Notes: generated by a model from the sequence alone, not told the origin. DNA of 64,000 nucleotides from Myxococcales bacterium (GCA_016794525.1 JAEUJY010000165.1:1-64000); one strand, 5' to 3'. Counted from the first letter of the stretch, positions 1 through 9,753 are shown. Numbers and translations: made by a program.

Positions 1-177
1 GGCCCCGCCCCGAGCGCCGCGCCGCCGCCGCCGCGCCCGCGCCCCGCCGCGCCGCCGCGCGATCCGCTCGCCGATCTCAAGGCCAAGACCGCCGCCTCGA
101 GCCGGGCCGCCTCGGCCTCGGTCGACGACGAGCTCGCCGCCCTCAAGCGCCGCATGGCGGACGGGAAGAAGAAGTGA
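1..177 (+). CDS. C-terminal fragment of an unknown protein
   Basis: The first frame is open from base 1 to a TGA at 175-177 and encodes 58 residues. They begin in an Ala/Pro/Arg-rich linker (residues 1-20) and end in a charged, probably helical tail containing ELAALKRRM and closing with GKKK. The start lies outside the window. The stop overlaps the ATG of the next gene in a TGATG junction, so the two are probably co-transcribed. The tail is too short to assign a family. The reading frame is supported by the overlap and by the shift from low-complexity to ordinary helical composition. Confidence 0.6.
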   Translation, partial: GPAPSAAPPPPRPRPAAPPRDPLADLKAKTAASSRAASASVDDELAALKRRMADGKKK

Positions 178-434
178 TGCGCCCCGTCTGGATCGCCGTC
201 GTCGCGCTCGTGTTCCTGCTCGTCACCGCCTGCTCCTCGTCCTCGTCCAACAAGCGCAAGCGCACCTGGCGCGTCGAGCCCGCCAAGCCCACGCACCACG
301 CGCCCGTCGTCGCCAAGCACAAGTCGCACGAGCACCCGCACGGCGGCCACCCGCACGGCGCGAGTCCGCATCACCATCATCCGCACCCGCACCCGCACCT
401 GGCCGGCCCCTACGGCCACCACCACCCGTACTAG
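177..434 (+). CDS. Small His-rich lipoprotein
   Basis: An 85-residue protein with a hydrophobic signal segment (residues 1-19) and a lipobox ending VTAC, so lipid attachment at the Cys is expected. A Ser run and a basic patch (KRKR) follow. The C-terminal half is dominated by His, with HPHG, HHHHPHPHPH and GHHHPY clusters. Such tails often bind Zn, Ni or Cu, but the role here is inference. The ATG at 177 was chosen because it overlaps the upstream TGA; a GTG sits one codon earlier. The gene ends before a large inverted repeat. Confidence 0.7.
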   Translation: MRPVWIAVVALVFLLVTACSSSSSNKRKRTWRVEPAKPTHHAPVVAKHKSHEHPHGGHPHGASPHHHHPHPHPHLAGPYGHHHPY

Positions 435-821
435 CGGCGCCCGATCCACCGGACCGGCTGCGGGGCCCATGGGCCGCGTTGCCGGTCCCCCCCAAGCGCC
501 TCACGTACAGACGTACGCTCGGCCTTGGGGCCCCACCGTCGCCTTGCCCCTGGGCCTCCTCGCTCGGTCCAGCATGACCCCAACCACCTGCGGTTTGAGC
601 GGGACGGGAACGAAGACGGGATCTGTCTCTATCTCCGGTCGCGCTGCGCTCAAACCACCGGTGGTGGTGGTCTAGCTGGACCGCGCGAGGAGGCTCGCCC
701 GCAAGGCGACGGGGGGGACCCAACCCCGAGCGTACGTCTGTACGTGAGGGTGTTGGGGGGGACCCGGCAACGCCGCGGGCGAGCCCCGCAGCCGGTCCGG
801 TCGTGCAGGCACCGCGCGCCC
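435..821. other. Convergent intergenic region filled by an inverted repeat
   Basis: There is no convincing gene in these 387 bases. Open frames exist on both strands but mirror each other because the segment is a long imperfect palindrome (described separately at 449-800). It separates the convergent 3' ends of the His-rich lipoprotein gene and lepB. Confidence 0.7.
449..800. repeat. Large imperfect inverted repeat, about 153-bp arms
   Basis: The left arm (449-601) matches the reverse complement of the right arm (647-800), with a 45-bp central spacer. Matching blocks in order are CCGGACCGGCTGCGGGGC, GTTGCCGG, a C-run, TCACGTACAGACGTACGCTCG, CCGTCGCCTTG, CCTCCTCG, CGGTCCAGC and GGTTTGAGCG. 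Mismatches are scattered, as in a decaying duplication. It could fold into one long hairpin. A MITE-like remnant, a bidirectional terminator or a structured RNA are all possible; none is shown. Confidence 0.8.
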
Positions 822-2098
822 CTAGTGGACGAAGTTGCCGACGCGCTCGTACCGCATGTTGAACGGGTTCAGGTGCAAGAGGCCGTCGCCGAAGCCCTTG
901 TACTTCGGCGGCCCGAGCGACAGCCAGATGAACATGGCCTTGCCCTTGACGTTCTCGAGGGGCACCGGGCCCCAGACCCGCGAGTCGTTCGAGTTGTCGC
1001 GGTTGTCGCCCATCACGAAGACGTGGCCGGGCGGCACGACGTAGTGGTAGCGCGGCGTGCAGGTCGGCGCCGACGGATCGGGATCCGGCGCGGTGCGCTC
1101 GACCTTGCCGATCGACGCCTGCGTCGGGTGATCCGGGCAGCGCGGCGCGGCGTGGGCCTCGTCGATGTCCGAGCGCGGGAACTCGGCGGTGTCGGCGTCG
1201 CGGCCGTGGAACCGCATCAGCGCGGTCGCCCGCTCGAACTCGATGTCCTGCGGCGACACGCCGGCCGCGGCGCGCTCGGCCTGGTACTGCGCCCAGAACG
1301 CGGGCCAGCCCATCGCGATCGCGGCGGCCGCCGCCGGCCGATCGGGCCGGTGGTAGACCGAGAAGCCGTAGTCGCCGACCTTGGTGCGGAAGTGGCTCAT
1401 GTCCTCGAGGTGCCAGCCGGCGTTGTTCTCGCCCTTGTGCGGCACCATCGCGTCGCTCGAGTCGCGGTCCCAGTAGCGCACCGCCGGCTCGGCCAGCGTC
1501 TCGGGCACCAGCGCGCCGTTGACGTAGAGCAGGTTGCAGCGGACCTCGACCTTGTCGCCGGCCACCGCCACCACCCGCTTGATGAAGTCGTCGCCGCGGC
1601 ACGGCTGCTTGAAGACGATCACCTCGCCGCGGTGCGGGGTGCGCACGGTGAACAGCTTGGTGTCGGTGTACGGGATGCGCACCCCGTACATGACCTTGTT
1701 GACGAAGATGAAGTCGCCGATCTGCATCGTCGGGATCATCGACGCCGACGGGATCTTGAACGCCTCGACGACGAACGCCCGCAGCATCAGCGCGATCGCC
1801 AGCGCCACGCCGATCGACTCGGCGTACTCGAAGATCGGCGACTTGCGCGCGGTCGCGGCCAGCTTGTCGAGCGCCGCGTCGATCACCGGCACCAGCCGGC
1901 GCATCGCCGCCGCGTCGTCGCTCGCCACCGCCGCGCGCAGCTCGGCGACGTGCTTGTCGAGCGCGGTCCGCTCGGCGCCGCCCAGCTTGGCCCCGCCGCG
2001 CAGCGCCTTGCCGCCCTCCCGCACCAGCGCCCGCGCCTCCTTCTTGACCCGGCGATCGAGGCGGATCGCCCGCGGCGCCGCCGCCACGTCCGCCGACA

Positions 2099-2099
<1 letters not shown>
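822..2099 (-). CDS. lepB: Signal peptidase I
   Basis: A 425-residue membrane serine protease that removes signal peptides from secreted proteins. A charged N-terminal extension (about residues 1-85) precedes a membrane segment (about 93-113). Box B IPSASM places the nucleophile at Ser120, and the general-base Lys is in DFIKRVVAVAGD (Lys174). The C-terminal box GHVFVMGDNRDNSNDSR is intact. The protein is longer than typical enzymes because of the N-terminal extension and a roughly 100-residue insert rich in acidic and aromatic residues between the Lys box and the last box. The ATG overlaps the lepA stop (TGATG), giving the classic lepA-lepB operon. Confidence 0.95.
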
Positions 2100-3907
<1,808 letters not shown>

Positions 3908-3914
3908 CGGGCGG

Positions 3915-4109
3915 TTACCGATCGCGACCGGCCGGCTGCGCGGCCGGCCAGGTGAGCTGTTCGGGGAGGTGGTCGCGGTAGCGCTCCAGCAGGAGCGCCA
4001 CCGCCTCGGACAGGCACGCGTCGACGTCGCGGCCGGTGCGCGCCGCCAGCAAGCGGAGCCGGTCGTCGTCGTCGGCCGAAACGTTCACGGACAGAGTGCG
4101 GCGCGCCAC
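3915..4109 (-). CDS. Small ribbon-helix-helix-like protein
   Basis: A 64-residue protein with the ribbon-helix-helix pattern: a basic beta strand ([10 protein letters not shown]), a first helix ([13 protein letters not shown]) and a second helix ([17 protein letters not shown]), then a short Pro-rich tail. Such proteins usually dimerise and bind DNA, often as autoregulators or antitoxins. No toxin gene is adjacent; the downstream genes are lepA and lepB, so it may regulate that operon. The GTG start is supported by a well-spaced promoter ending 9 bases upstream. It is short, so some doubt remains. Confidence 0.65.
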   Translation of the reverse strand: MARRTLSVNVSADDDDRLRLLAARTGRDVDACLSEAVALLLERYRDHLPEQLTWPAAQPAGRDR

Positions 4110-4118
4110 GGGCGGCGC

Positions 4119-4147
4119 ACCATACGTTGCGATGTGTCACGGGTCAA
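4119..4147 (-). promoter_or_regulatory. Sigma-70-like promoter for the RHH-lepA-lepB operon
   Basis: On the minus strand a -35 TTGACC (4142-4147) and -10 TATGGT (4119-4124) are separated by exactly 17 bp. The -10 ends 9 bases before the GTG at 4109, so transcription would start at or next to the start codon. Confidence 0.65.
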
Positions 4148-4169
4148 CGCTTGGGCCAGGTGCCGTGGC

Positions 4170-4198
4170 TTGCGCACCGACGGCCCGGGGTCTACGCT
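4170..4198 (+). promoter_or_regulatory. Sigma-70-like promoter for the lipoprotein-cupin operon
   Basis: A -35 TTGCGC (4170-4175), a 17-bp spacer and a -10 TACGCT (4193-4198) lie 7 bases before the ATG at 4206. The promoter is back to back with the minus-strand promoter at 4119-4147. Confidence 0.55.
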
Positions 4199-4205
4199 CC
4201 CGTCA

Positions 4206-4949
4206 ATGTCCCCGCGCTTGCGTCTGGCCGTCTGGGCCGCTCTGGTGGTCGTCCCCGTGGCCGCCTGCAGCAAGAACAAGAAAGACAAGACCATCGGCAA
4301 CACCGGGGGCGACGCCTCGAGCGACGTCGGCAAGGTCGATCCGACCCTGTGCGAGACCTCGGGCAAGAACGTGCTGTCGTACGACCTCAACCGCGACGGT
4401 CGTCCCGACGTCTGGAAGATGTACAAGGTCGAGGATCAGGGCGGCACGTCGATCGAGGTGCTGACCTGCAAGCAGGTCGACTTCGACCACGACGCCCGCA
4501 AGGACTGGGTCGTCGGCTACACGCCCAAGGGCAGCCCGGCGTTCGAGAAGGCCGACTTCGACTACGACGGCAAGTTCGACATGTCGGCGATCTACGATCC
4601 CAAGACCGGCAAGCGCATCGAGGTCGAGCGCGACAGCGACTTCGACGGCAAGTACGACATCAAGGAAGTCTACGACCGCTTCGAGGCGCTGACCGCGATC
4701 CGCCGCGACCGCAACGGCGACGGCAACCCCGACTACTGGGAGCAGTACAAGGACGGCTCGCTGGTCGCGATCCTCTACGACGACGACTACGACAACAAGG
4801 TCGATCGGCGCGAGGAGGTGCCGGGCAGCCGGCCCAAGTTCGTCGCCCCCGAGCCCGAGCGTGGCGACGCCAGCGGCACCCTCGACGCCCCGGCCGCCGG
4901 GTCGGGCTCCGGCGCCCCCGCGGCGGGCAGCGGCAGCAAGCCCAAGTGA
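4206..4949 (+). CDS. Lipoprotein with EF-hand-like Asp repeats
   Basis: A 247-residue lipoprotein with a signal peptide and lipobox PVAAC near residue 21. At least six acidic repeats of the DxNxDGxxD type follow: DLNRDGRPD, DFDHDARKD, DFDYDGKFD, DSDFDGKYD, DRNGDGNPD and DDDYDNKVD. They resemble calcium-binding EF-hand or thrombospondin type-3 loops, so a Ca-stabilised surface protein is likely; the function is unknown. The C-terminal about 35 residues are a Gly/Ser/Ala/Pro linker. The ATG at 4206 gives the only start with a complete signal peptide. The cupin gene overlaps its stop by 4 bases. Confidence 0.85.
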   Translation: MSPRLRLAVWAALVVVPVAACSKNKKDKTIGNTGGDASSDVGKVDPTLCETSGKNVLSYDLNRDGRPDVWKMYKVEDQGGTSIEVLTCKQVDFDHDARKDWVVGYTPKGSPAFEKADFDYDGKFDMSAIYDPKTGKRIEVERDSDFDGKYDIKEVYDRFEALTAIRRDRNGDGNPDYWEQYKDGSLVAILYDDDYDNKVDRREEVPGSRPKFVAPEPERGDASGTLDAPAAGSGSGAPAAGSGSKPK

Positions 4950-5299
4950 GTGGCTCCACCGTCGTCCCCAAGCCCTGGGGCCACGAGCTGATCTGGGCCA
5001 AGACCGAGCGCTACGTCGGCAAGATCCTCCACATCAAGGCCGGCGAGGCGCTGTCGTTGCAGTACCACCAGGTCAAGGACGAGACGATCATGGTCCTGAC
5101 CGGCCGGCTGCGCTTCGAGCACTACCTCGACGGCGAGGCGCCGGTCGCGATCGAGCTGGGGCCGCGCGAGCCGTTCCACATCACGCCGGGGCGGCGCCAC
5201 CGCATGATCGCGATCGAGGACACCGACGTCGTCGAGGTATCGACGCCGGAGCTCGACGACGTGGTGCGGCTGTCGGACCGCTACGGCCGCTCGGCCTAG
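4946..5299 (+). CDS. Cupin-domain protein, phosphomannose isomerase-like
   Basis: A 117-residue single-domain cupin resembling the C-terminal domain of type II mannose-6-phosphate isomerase/GDP-mannose pyrophosphorylase. It starts VVPKPWGHELIWA, has the cupin 1 core (LQYHQVKDETIMVLTG) and the cupin 2 part (FHITPGRRHRM). The His and Glu residues expected to hold a metal are present. It could act on a sugar phosphate or as a small isomerase; the substrate is not determinable. The GTG start overlaps the upstream TGA (GTGA), indicating translational coupling with the EF-hand-like lipoprotein. Confidence 0.8.
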   Translation: MSGSTVVPKPWGHELIWAKTERYVGKILHIKAGEALSLQYHQVKDETIMVLTGRLRFEHYLDGEAPVAIELGPREPFHITPGRRHRMIAIEDTDVVEVSTPELDDVVRLSDRYGRSA

Positions 5300-5301
5300 G
5301 C

Positions 5302-5329
5302 TTGACGCGGCCGCCGCGCCGCTTACGTT
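5302..5329 (+). promoter_or_regulatory. Candidate promoter upstream of the zinc peptidase
   Basis: TTGACG (5302-5307), a 16-bp spacer and TACGTT (5324-5329). It ends 6 bases before an ATG at 5336. That ATG opens an 11-codon frame, not the peptidase frame (see findings). Confidence 0.5.
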
Positions 5330-5433
5330 GAGCGCATGGACGCTGGCGCGCCGACGGTCGAGTCACCCTGAGGCGCCTCGCGCGCTGGACGTGGGGCGGG
5401 CTGGCGCTGGCGCTGCTGCTCGGCGGCCCGCTC

Positions 5434-6582
5434 GTGGCGCTGGCGCTGGTGCCCGGCGCCGCCCTCGCCGCCTGGCCGGTCTGGGCGCTCACGTTCTGGC
5501 CGGCGATCGCCTCGACGCTGGCCGCGATCCCGTACCACCTGCAGCGCGGCCTCGAGCCGGCCGACCTGCCCGAGGACGCCGCGGCGTGGACGCGGCGGCG
5601 GCTCGACGCGCTGGGCCTGATCGGCATCCGCGTCGCGACCATCGAGCGATCCCGCCGCGGCCCGTTCTACCACCCCGACGAGCAGGTCATCGTGCTGCCG
5701 CCGGCGGTGCACCGCCACACGGCGCGCGCCTACGCCGCCGCGGCCCACGAGCTCGGCCACGCGATCGTCCACCACCAGCACCCGCGGCTGAGCCGCTGGC
5801 TGCTCGCGGCGCGGCGCCACGTCGACGGCGTGTTCGCGCTGGCGATCGGCCTCTGGCTCGGCGGCGCGCTGACCACGACGCCGGCCCTCGACGCGCTCGG
5901 CCTCGCCGGGTGCGCGCTGGCGCTGGTGCTGGCCGGCCTGGTGCTGGTCGACGAGGTCGCGGCCAACCACGTCGCGGTCGCGCAGCTGCGCACCGCGCTC
6001 GACGCCGCGCAGCTGCGCCGCGCCCGCTGGCGCCTGGCCGCGGCGCTCGCCACGTACGTGGGCCACCTGCTGGCGATCGCCACGCCGCTGGTGGTCGGCC
6101 GCTGGATCCTCGATCGCGTCGACGACATCGACCTCCCGGCGCGGATCCCGACCGGCGCCGTCGCGGCGCTGGCCACCCTCGCCGCCGTCGTCGTGCTGGC
6201 CGGCGCGGCCGCGGCGCTGTGGCAGCTGGGCCGGCCGAACCGCGCCGGCGGTGGCTGGCTGCGGCTCGCCGCGATCGTGTGGGCGCCGCTGCTCGCCACC
6301 GCGCTGGTGGCGCACCCGGCCGCACCGGACTGGCGGGTCGCCCTCGCGCTGATCCCGGCGTGGGCGGTGCTCGCCACCCCGGGGTGGCTGGTGATCGGGC
6401 TGGCCGCCGCGGCGCTGCCCGACGACGTCGGCGGCGCGGCGTCGTCGCACCCCGGCGTCCGCCGGATCACCATGGCCACCCTGGCCCGGGAGAACGACGA
6501 GGCGTCCGTCGGCGCGCGGCTCGCGGGCGTCGCCCGCCACCTGTGGGCGGTGCCGCTGGCGCTGTGGTGGCTGCTCGCCTGA
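5434..6582 (+). CDS. Membrane neutral zinc metallopeptidase
   Basis: An integral membrane protein with a HELGHAIVHH zinc motif, preceded by a substrate-side segment with VLPPAVHRHTARAYAAAA; it resembles the YugP-type neutral zinc peptidase family. Several hydrophobic helices flank the catalytic region, and a second cluster with DEVAANHVAV probably supplies the third ligand. The first usable start in frame is GTG 5434, giving 382 residues, but the same frame stays open upstream to 5332 and encodes a plausible extra hydrophobic start (RRLARWTWGG then a Leu/Ala helix). No ATG, GTG or TTG exists there; only CTG 5368 does. The true N-terminus is therefore uncertain. Confidence 0.8.
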   Translation: MALALVPGAALAAWPVWALTFWPAIASTLAAIPYHLQRGLEPADLPEDAAAWTRRRLDALGLIGIRVATIERSRRGPFYHPDEQVIVLPPAVHRHTARAYAAAAHELGHAIVHHQHPRLSRWLLAARRHVDGVFALAIGLWLGGALTTTPALDALGLAGCALALVLAGLVLVDEVAANHVAVAQLRTALDAAQLRRARWRLAAALATYVGHLLAIATPLVVGRWILDRVDDIDLPARIPTGAVAALATLAAVVVLAGAAAALWQLGRPNRAGGGWLRLAAIVWAPLLATALVAHPAAPDWRVALALIPAWAVLATPGWLVIGLAAAALPDDVGGAASSHPGVRRITMATLARENDEASVGARLAGVARHLWAVPLALWWLLA

Positions 6583-6679
6583 GCAGGACGCTCACGATTC
6601 CGCGGCCCTACGGTCCGCTCCCGGGACGCCGCAGATTGTGCAAAGCTACGCCGGTGCTGGGGCGTCTAACCCTGTGACG

Positions 6680-7336
6680 ATGACTCCCGCGGAGCGCGAA
6701 GGGCAGACTGCGGCCCGGCTGGTGGCGCTGGCCAAGGCCGGCGACCTGCGCGCGTTCGAGGAGCTGGTGCGCCGCTACCGCCGCCGCATCTTCGCGCTGG
6801 CGCTGCACCTGACCGGGTCCAAGTCCGACGCCGACGACATCGCCCAGGACGTGTTCATGCGCGCCTACCGCGCGCTGGCCGGCTTCGAGGGCAAGAGCGA
6901 GTTCTTCACCTGGGTCTACCGCATGGCGGTGAACCGCTCGCTCAACGTCCGCCGCGATCGCGGCCGCCGCCCCGAGGATCCCTTCGACGACCCCCGCGTC
7001 GAGCTCGCCGTCGCGATCGACGCCGCCGGCGATCCGCGCAAGGCGGCCGAGCTGCGCCAGACCTACGCCCGGCTGCTGCACGGCCTCGACGGCCTGCCGC
7101 CCGAGATGCGCACGACCGTCGTGCTGGTGTCGCTGCAGGGCATGGCCCACGGCGAGGCCGCGATCGTCCAGAAGGTCAGCGAGGGCACGATCGCGTGGCG
7201 GATGCACGAGGCGCGCACCCGGCTGCGCGAGGCGCTGGGCCCGACCAAGGTGCCGCGCCGCCGCGGCCTGTCGATCGAGCTCGAGGGCCTGCTCGACGAG
7301 CTGGGCCTGCCCGTGCTGGCGCCCGGCCGCGCCTGA
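6680..7336 (+). CDS. ECF-type RNA polymerase sigma factor
   Basis: A 218-residue sigma-70 family factor of ECF size. Region 2 (about residues 20-90) has AFEELVRRYRRRIFALALHL, the DADDIAQDVFMRAYRAL core-binding segment and a FFTWVYRMAVNRSLN promoter-melting segment. Region 4 (about 130-185) has LPPEMRTTVVLVSLQGM and the helix-turn-helix SEGTIAWRMHEARTRL. About 25 residues of C-terminal tail follow. No anti-sigma gene is adjacent. GTG 6674 and GTG 6638 are alternative starts; ATG 6680 is the best conserved-looking one. Its regulon cannot be inferred. Confidence 0.88.
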   Translation: MTPAEREGQTAARLVALAKAGDLRAFEELVRRYRRRIFALALHLTGSKSDADDIAQDVFMRAYRALAGFEGKSEFFTWVYRMAVNRSLNVRRDRGRRPEDPFDDPRVELAVAIDAAGDPRKAAELRQTYARLLHGLDGLPPEMRTTVVLVSLQGMAHGEAAIVQKVSEGTIAWRMHEARTRLREALGPTKVPRRRGLSIELEGLLDELGLPVLAPGRA

Positions 7337-7375
7337 GCGCCGGCCGCGCCTGAGCGCCCGGCCGCGCCTGAGCGC
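7324..7375 (+). repeat. Three copies of a 17-bp tandem repeat across the sigma factor stop
   Basis: The unit CGGCCGCGCCTGAGCGC occurs at 7324-7340, 7341-7357 and 7359-7375. The first copy contains the TGA of the sigma factor gene, so the repeat duplicated its last codons and stop. Confidence 0.85.
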
Positions 7376-7393
7376 CCGGGCGGCCCGCCGCGG

Positions 7394-8446
7394 CTACGCC
7401 TGCGGCAGGTCGAGCACGAAGCGGTACTTCACGTCGCTGGCGACCATGCGGTCGTAGGCGCGATCGAGGTCCTCGGGGCCGATCCGCTCGACGTCCGAGA
7501 CGATGCCGTGGGCGCCGCAGAAGTCGAGCATCGCCTGGGTCTCGGGGATGCCGCCGATCAGCGAGCCGGCCAGGCGGCGCCGGCCGAAGATGAGGAGCCC
7601 GGTGTTGGGCGACGGGTGCGGCGTCGGCGGCGCGCCGACCACGCACAGCGTGCCGTCGCGGGCCAGGAGCTGGAGGTACGCGTCGAGGTTGTGGGCGGCG
7701 GCGACGGTGTCGATGATCAGGTCGAACTCGGGCCGGACCTCGGCCATCGCCGCGGCGTCCTTCGACACGACGACGCGATCGGCGCCCAGCCGCTGGCCGT
7801 CGGCGACCTTGCCGGCGCTGGTGGTGAACAAGGTCGTGTGCGCGCCCATCGCGTGGGCCAGCTTGACCGCCATGTGGCCGAGGCCGCCGAGCCCGACCAC
7901 GCCGACCCGGGTGCCGGGCCCGGCGCCCCAGGTGCGCAGCGGCGAGAAGGTCGTGATGCCCGCGCACAGGAGCGGCGCGGCGGCGGCCAGATCGAGGTTG
8001 GCCGGCATCCGCAGCACGAACGCCTCGTCGACGACGATCGCCGTCGAGTAGCCGCCGTAGGTGCGGTGGCCGGGCTGGTGGGCGTCGGGCGAGTTGTAGG
8101 TGAAGACCGTGCCGTGGGTCTCGCAGTACTGCTCGAGGCCGGCCTGGCACGCGCGGCAGGTGCGGCAGCTGTCGACCATGCAGCCGACGCCGACCTTGTC
8201 GCCGACGGCGAACCGCGTGACCTTGGCGCCCACCGCGGTGACCACGCCGACCAGCTCGTGGCCGGGGACGCACGGGTAGACCGTGCCCGGCCACTCGCCA
8301 CGGGCGGTGTGCAGATCGGAGTGGCACAGGCCGCAGTGGTGGATCGCGAACGCGACGTCGGTCGGGCCGGGGTCGCGGCGCGGGATGGTGATCGGCGCGA
8401 AGCGCGCGGTCGGCGACGAGACGGCAAACGCACGAGCGGTGGGCAT
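7394..8446 (-). CDS. Zinc-dependent alcohol dehydrogenase, YahK/CAD-like
   Basis: A 350-residue medium-chain NAD(P)-dependent dehydrogenase. The catalytic zinc site is CGLCHSDLH with GHELVG. The structural zinc loop contributes four Cys (GCMVDSCRTCRACQAGLEQYC spans them), and the nucleotide fold is GLGGLGHMAVKLA. The motif TYGGYST and overall pattern match the cinnamyl-alcohol/YahK-type aldehyde reductases, which usually use NADPH to reduce aldehydes. The ATG at 8446 sits 5 bases after a TATACG hexamer, consistent with leaderless transcription, and diverges from the ferredoxin gene. Confidence 0.92.
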   Translation of the reverse strand: MPTARAFAVSSPTARFAPITIPRRDPGPTDVAFAIHHCGLCHSDLHTARGEWPGTVYPCVPGHELVGVVTAVGAKVTRFAVGDKVGVGCMVDSCRTCRACQAGLEQYCETHGTVFTYNSPDAHQPGHRTYGGYSTAIVVDEAFVLRMPANLDLAAAAPLLCAGITTFSPLRTWGAGPGTRVGVVGLGGLGHMAVKLAHAMGAHTTLFTTSAGKVADGQRLGADRVVVSKDAAAMAEVRPEFDLIIDTVAAAHNLDAYLQLLARDGTLCVVGAPPTPHPSPNTGLLIFGRRRLAGSLIGGIPETQAMLDFCGAHGIVSDVERIGPEDLDRAYDRMVASDVKYRFVLDLPQA

Positions 8447-8509
8447 GCGCTCGTATAGCCTGGCCCGAGCGCCGTGCACACCGCCGCGAGTTCGGCTATG
8501 ACGCGGGCG

Positions 8510-8953
8510 ATGAACACGCCGAACCGCTCGACGACCCACCGCGAGATCGACATGACGCGCCTGGCCGGCCTCGGGCTCGAGGTCGAGGAGCTCGCCGAGC
8601 AGGGCCCGCTCACCCCCGATCGCGTGATCGCGCTGGCCGAGGAGCAGGGCAAGCCGGCGAGCCACTACTACGCGGCCGTCGCGCTGGCCACCGAGGTCGA
8701 GCTGCCGACCGCGCCGGTGACCGCGGTGTTCTGCGTGGGCAAGTGCCAGAGCTGGGGCGCGCTCGAGTGCGTCGAGGCCGCGGTGGAGACGTGGGAGAAG
8801 CGCGGCGGCGGCTTCATGATCGCGGTCAAGAGCTGCCTCGACCGCTGCGTCGAGGCGCCGGTGGTGCAGCTGCGCACCCCGGCGGGCACCGCGCTGCTCG
8901 AGCGCGCCAAGGCGGCCGACGTCGTCGCCGGCCTGGCCGCGGCGCTGGAGTAG
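8510..8953 (+). CDS. Thioredoxin-like [2Fe-2S] ferredoxin domain protein
   Basis: A 147-residue protein whose second half resembles the NuoE-like thioredoxin-fold [2Fe-2S] ferredoxins. It has a first Cys pair in FCVGKCQSWG and a second in SCLDRCVEAPVV, separated by an amphipathic helix. The N-terminal 50 residues are helical and acidic (LEVEELAEQG), with an ALAEEQGKPASHYYAA segment like the helical bundle of such proteins. ATG 8510 was preferred because a TATGAC hexamer lies 7 bases upstream; ATG 8498 overlaps that hexamer. It may serve as a small electron carrier; the partner is unknown. Confidence 0.75.
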   Translation: MNTPNRSTTHREIDMTRLAGLGLEVEELAEQGPLTPDRVIALAEEQGKPASHYYAAVALATEVELPTAPVTAVFCVGKCQSWGALECVEAAVETWEKRGGGFMIAVKSCLDRCVEAPVVQLRTPAGTALLERAKAADVVAGLAAALE

Positions 8954-9069
8954 GCGTGCGACGGCTGCGACACCCGCGACGCGGCGGCCGCGCGACGGAA
9001 TAACGCAGTCGGTCGACGCGGTTGGCTGGCGTGCCCTCGCGACCGGCGCTACGGTCGCAGCGCCCCCGC

Positions 9070-9753
9070 ATGCTGCGCCTGTCGAAGATCAACAAGTACT
9101 ACGCGGTCGGCAGCCACCGGCTCCACGTCTTGCGCGACGTCGACCTCGAGGTCGAGGGCGGCGAGATGGTGGCGATCATGGGCGCGTCGGGCTCGGGCAA
9201 GTCGACGCTGCTCAACATCCTGGGCATCCTCGACCGCTACGACGCCGGCGAGTACTGGCTGGGCGACACGCTGATCCGCGATCTCGGCGAGGGCCAGGCC
9301 GCGCGCTACCGCAACCAGTTCATCGGCTTCGTCTTCCAGTCGTTCAACCTGCTGCCGTTCAAGACCGCCGTCGAGAACGTCGCCCTGCCCCTCTACTACC
9401 AAGGCGTGCCGCGCCGGCAGCGCAACCGCACCGCGCTCCAGTACCTCGACAAGGTCGGCCTGGCCGACTGGGCCGATCACCGGCCGGCCGAGATGTCGGG
9501 CGGCCAGAAGCAGCGCGTCGCGATCGCCCGCGCGTTGATCACCAAGCCGCGCATCGTCCTGGCCGACGAGCCGACCGGCGCGCTCGACTCGAAGACCTCC
9601 GAGGAGGTCATGGAGCTGTTCGCCGAGATCAACCGCACCGGCATGACGGTGATCCTGGTGACCCACGAGGCCGACGTGGCGGCCAAGGCGCAGCGCACGA
9701 TCCGCCTGCGCGACGGCAAGGTCGAACCCGAGCTGGTGGCGCGGGCGAGCTGA
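9070..9753 (+). CDS. ABC transporter ATP-binding protein, MacB/LolD type
   Basis: A 227-residue ATPase subunit with Walker A GASGSGKST, a Q-loop (FVFQSFNLLPF), signature MSGGQKQRVAIARAL, Walker B IVLADEPTGALDS and an H-loop (VTHE). The LNILGILDRYDAGEY segment is typical of the MacB/LolD export family. It should power the two permeases encoded immediately downstream. The ATG at 9070 matches the family N-terminus; the open frame extends 16 codons upstream. The stop overlaps the first permease ATG (TGATG). Confidence 0.93.
   Translation: MLRLSKINKYYAVGSHRLHVLRDVDLEVEGGEMVAIMGASGSGKSTLLNILGILDRYDAGEYWLGDTLIRDLGEGQAARYRNQFIGFVFQSFNLLPFKTAVENVALPLYYQGVPRRQRNRTALQYLDKVGLADWADHRPAEMSGGQKQRVAIARALITKPRIVLADEPTGALDSKTSEEVMELFAEINRTGMTVILVTHEADVAAKAQRTIRLRDGKVEPELVARAS

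Noticed and set aside
3915-4109. Antitoxin of a toxin-antitoxin pair
   Set aside because: The RHH fold fits, but the adjacent genes are lepA and a divergent lipoprotein; no toxin-sized gene is present.
5336-5371. An 11-codon leader peptide gene
   Set aside because: It has no attenuator hairpin or biased codons; a frame disruption of the peptidase N-terminus explains it better.
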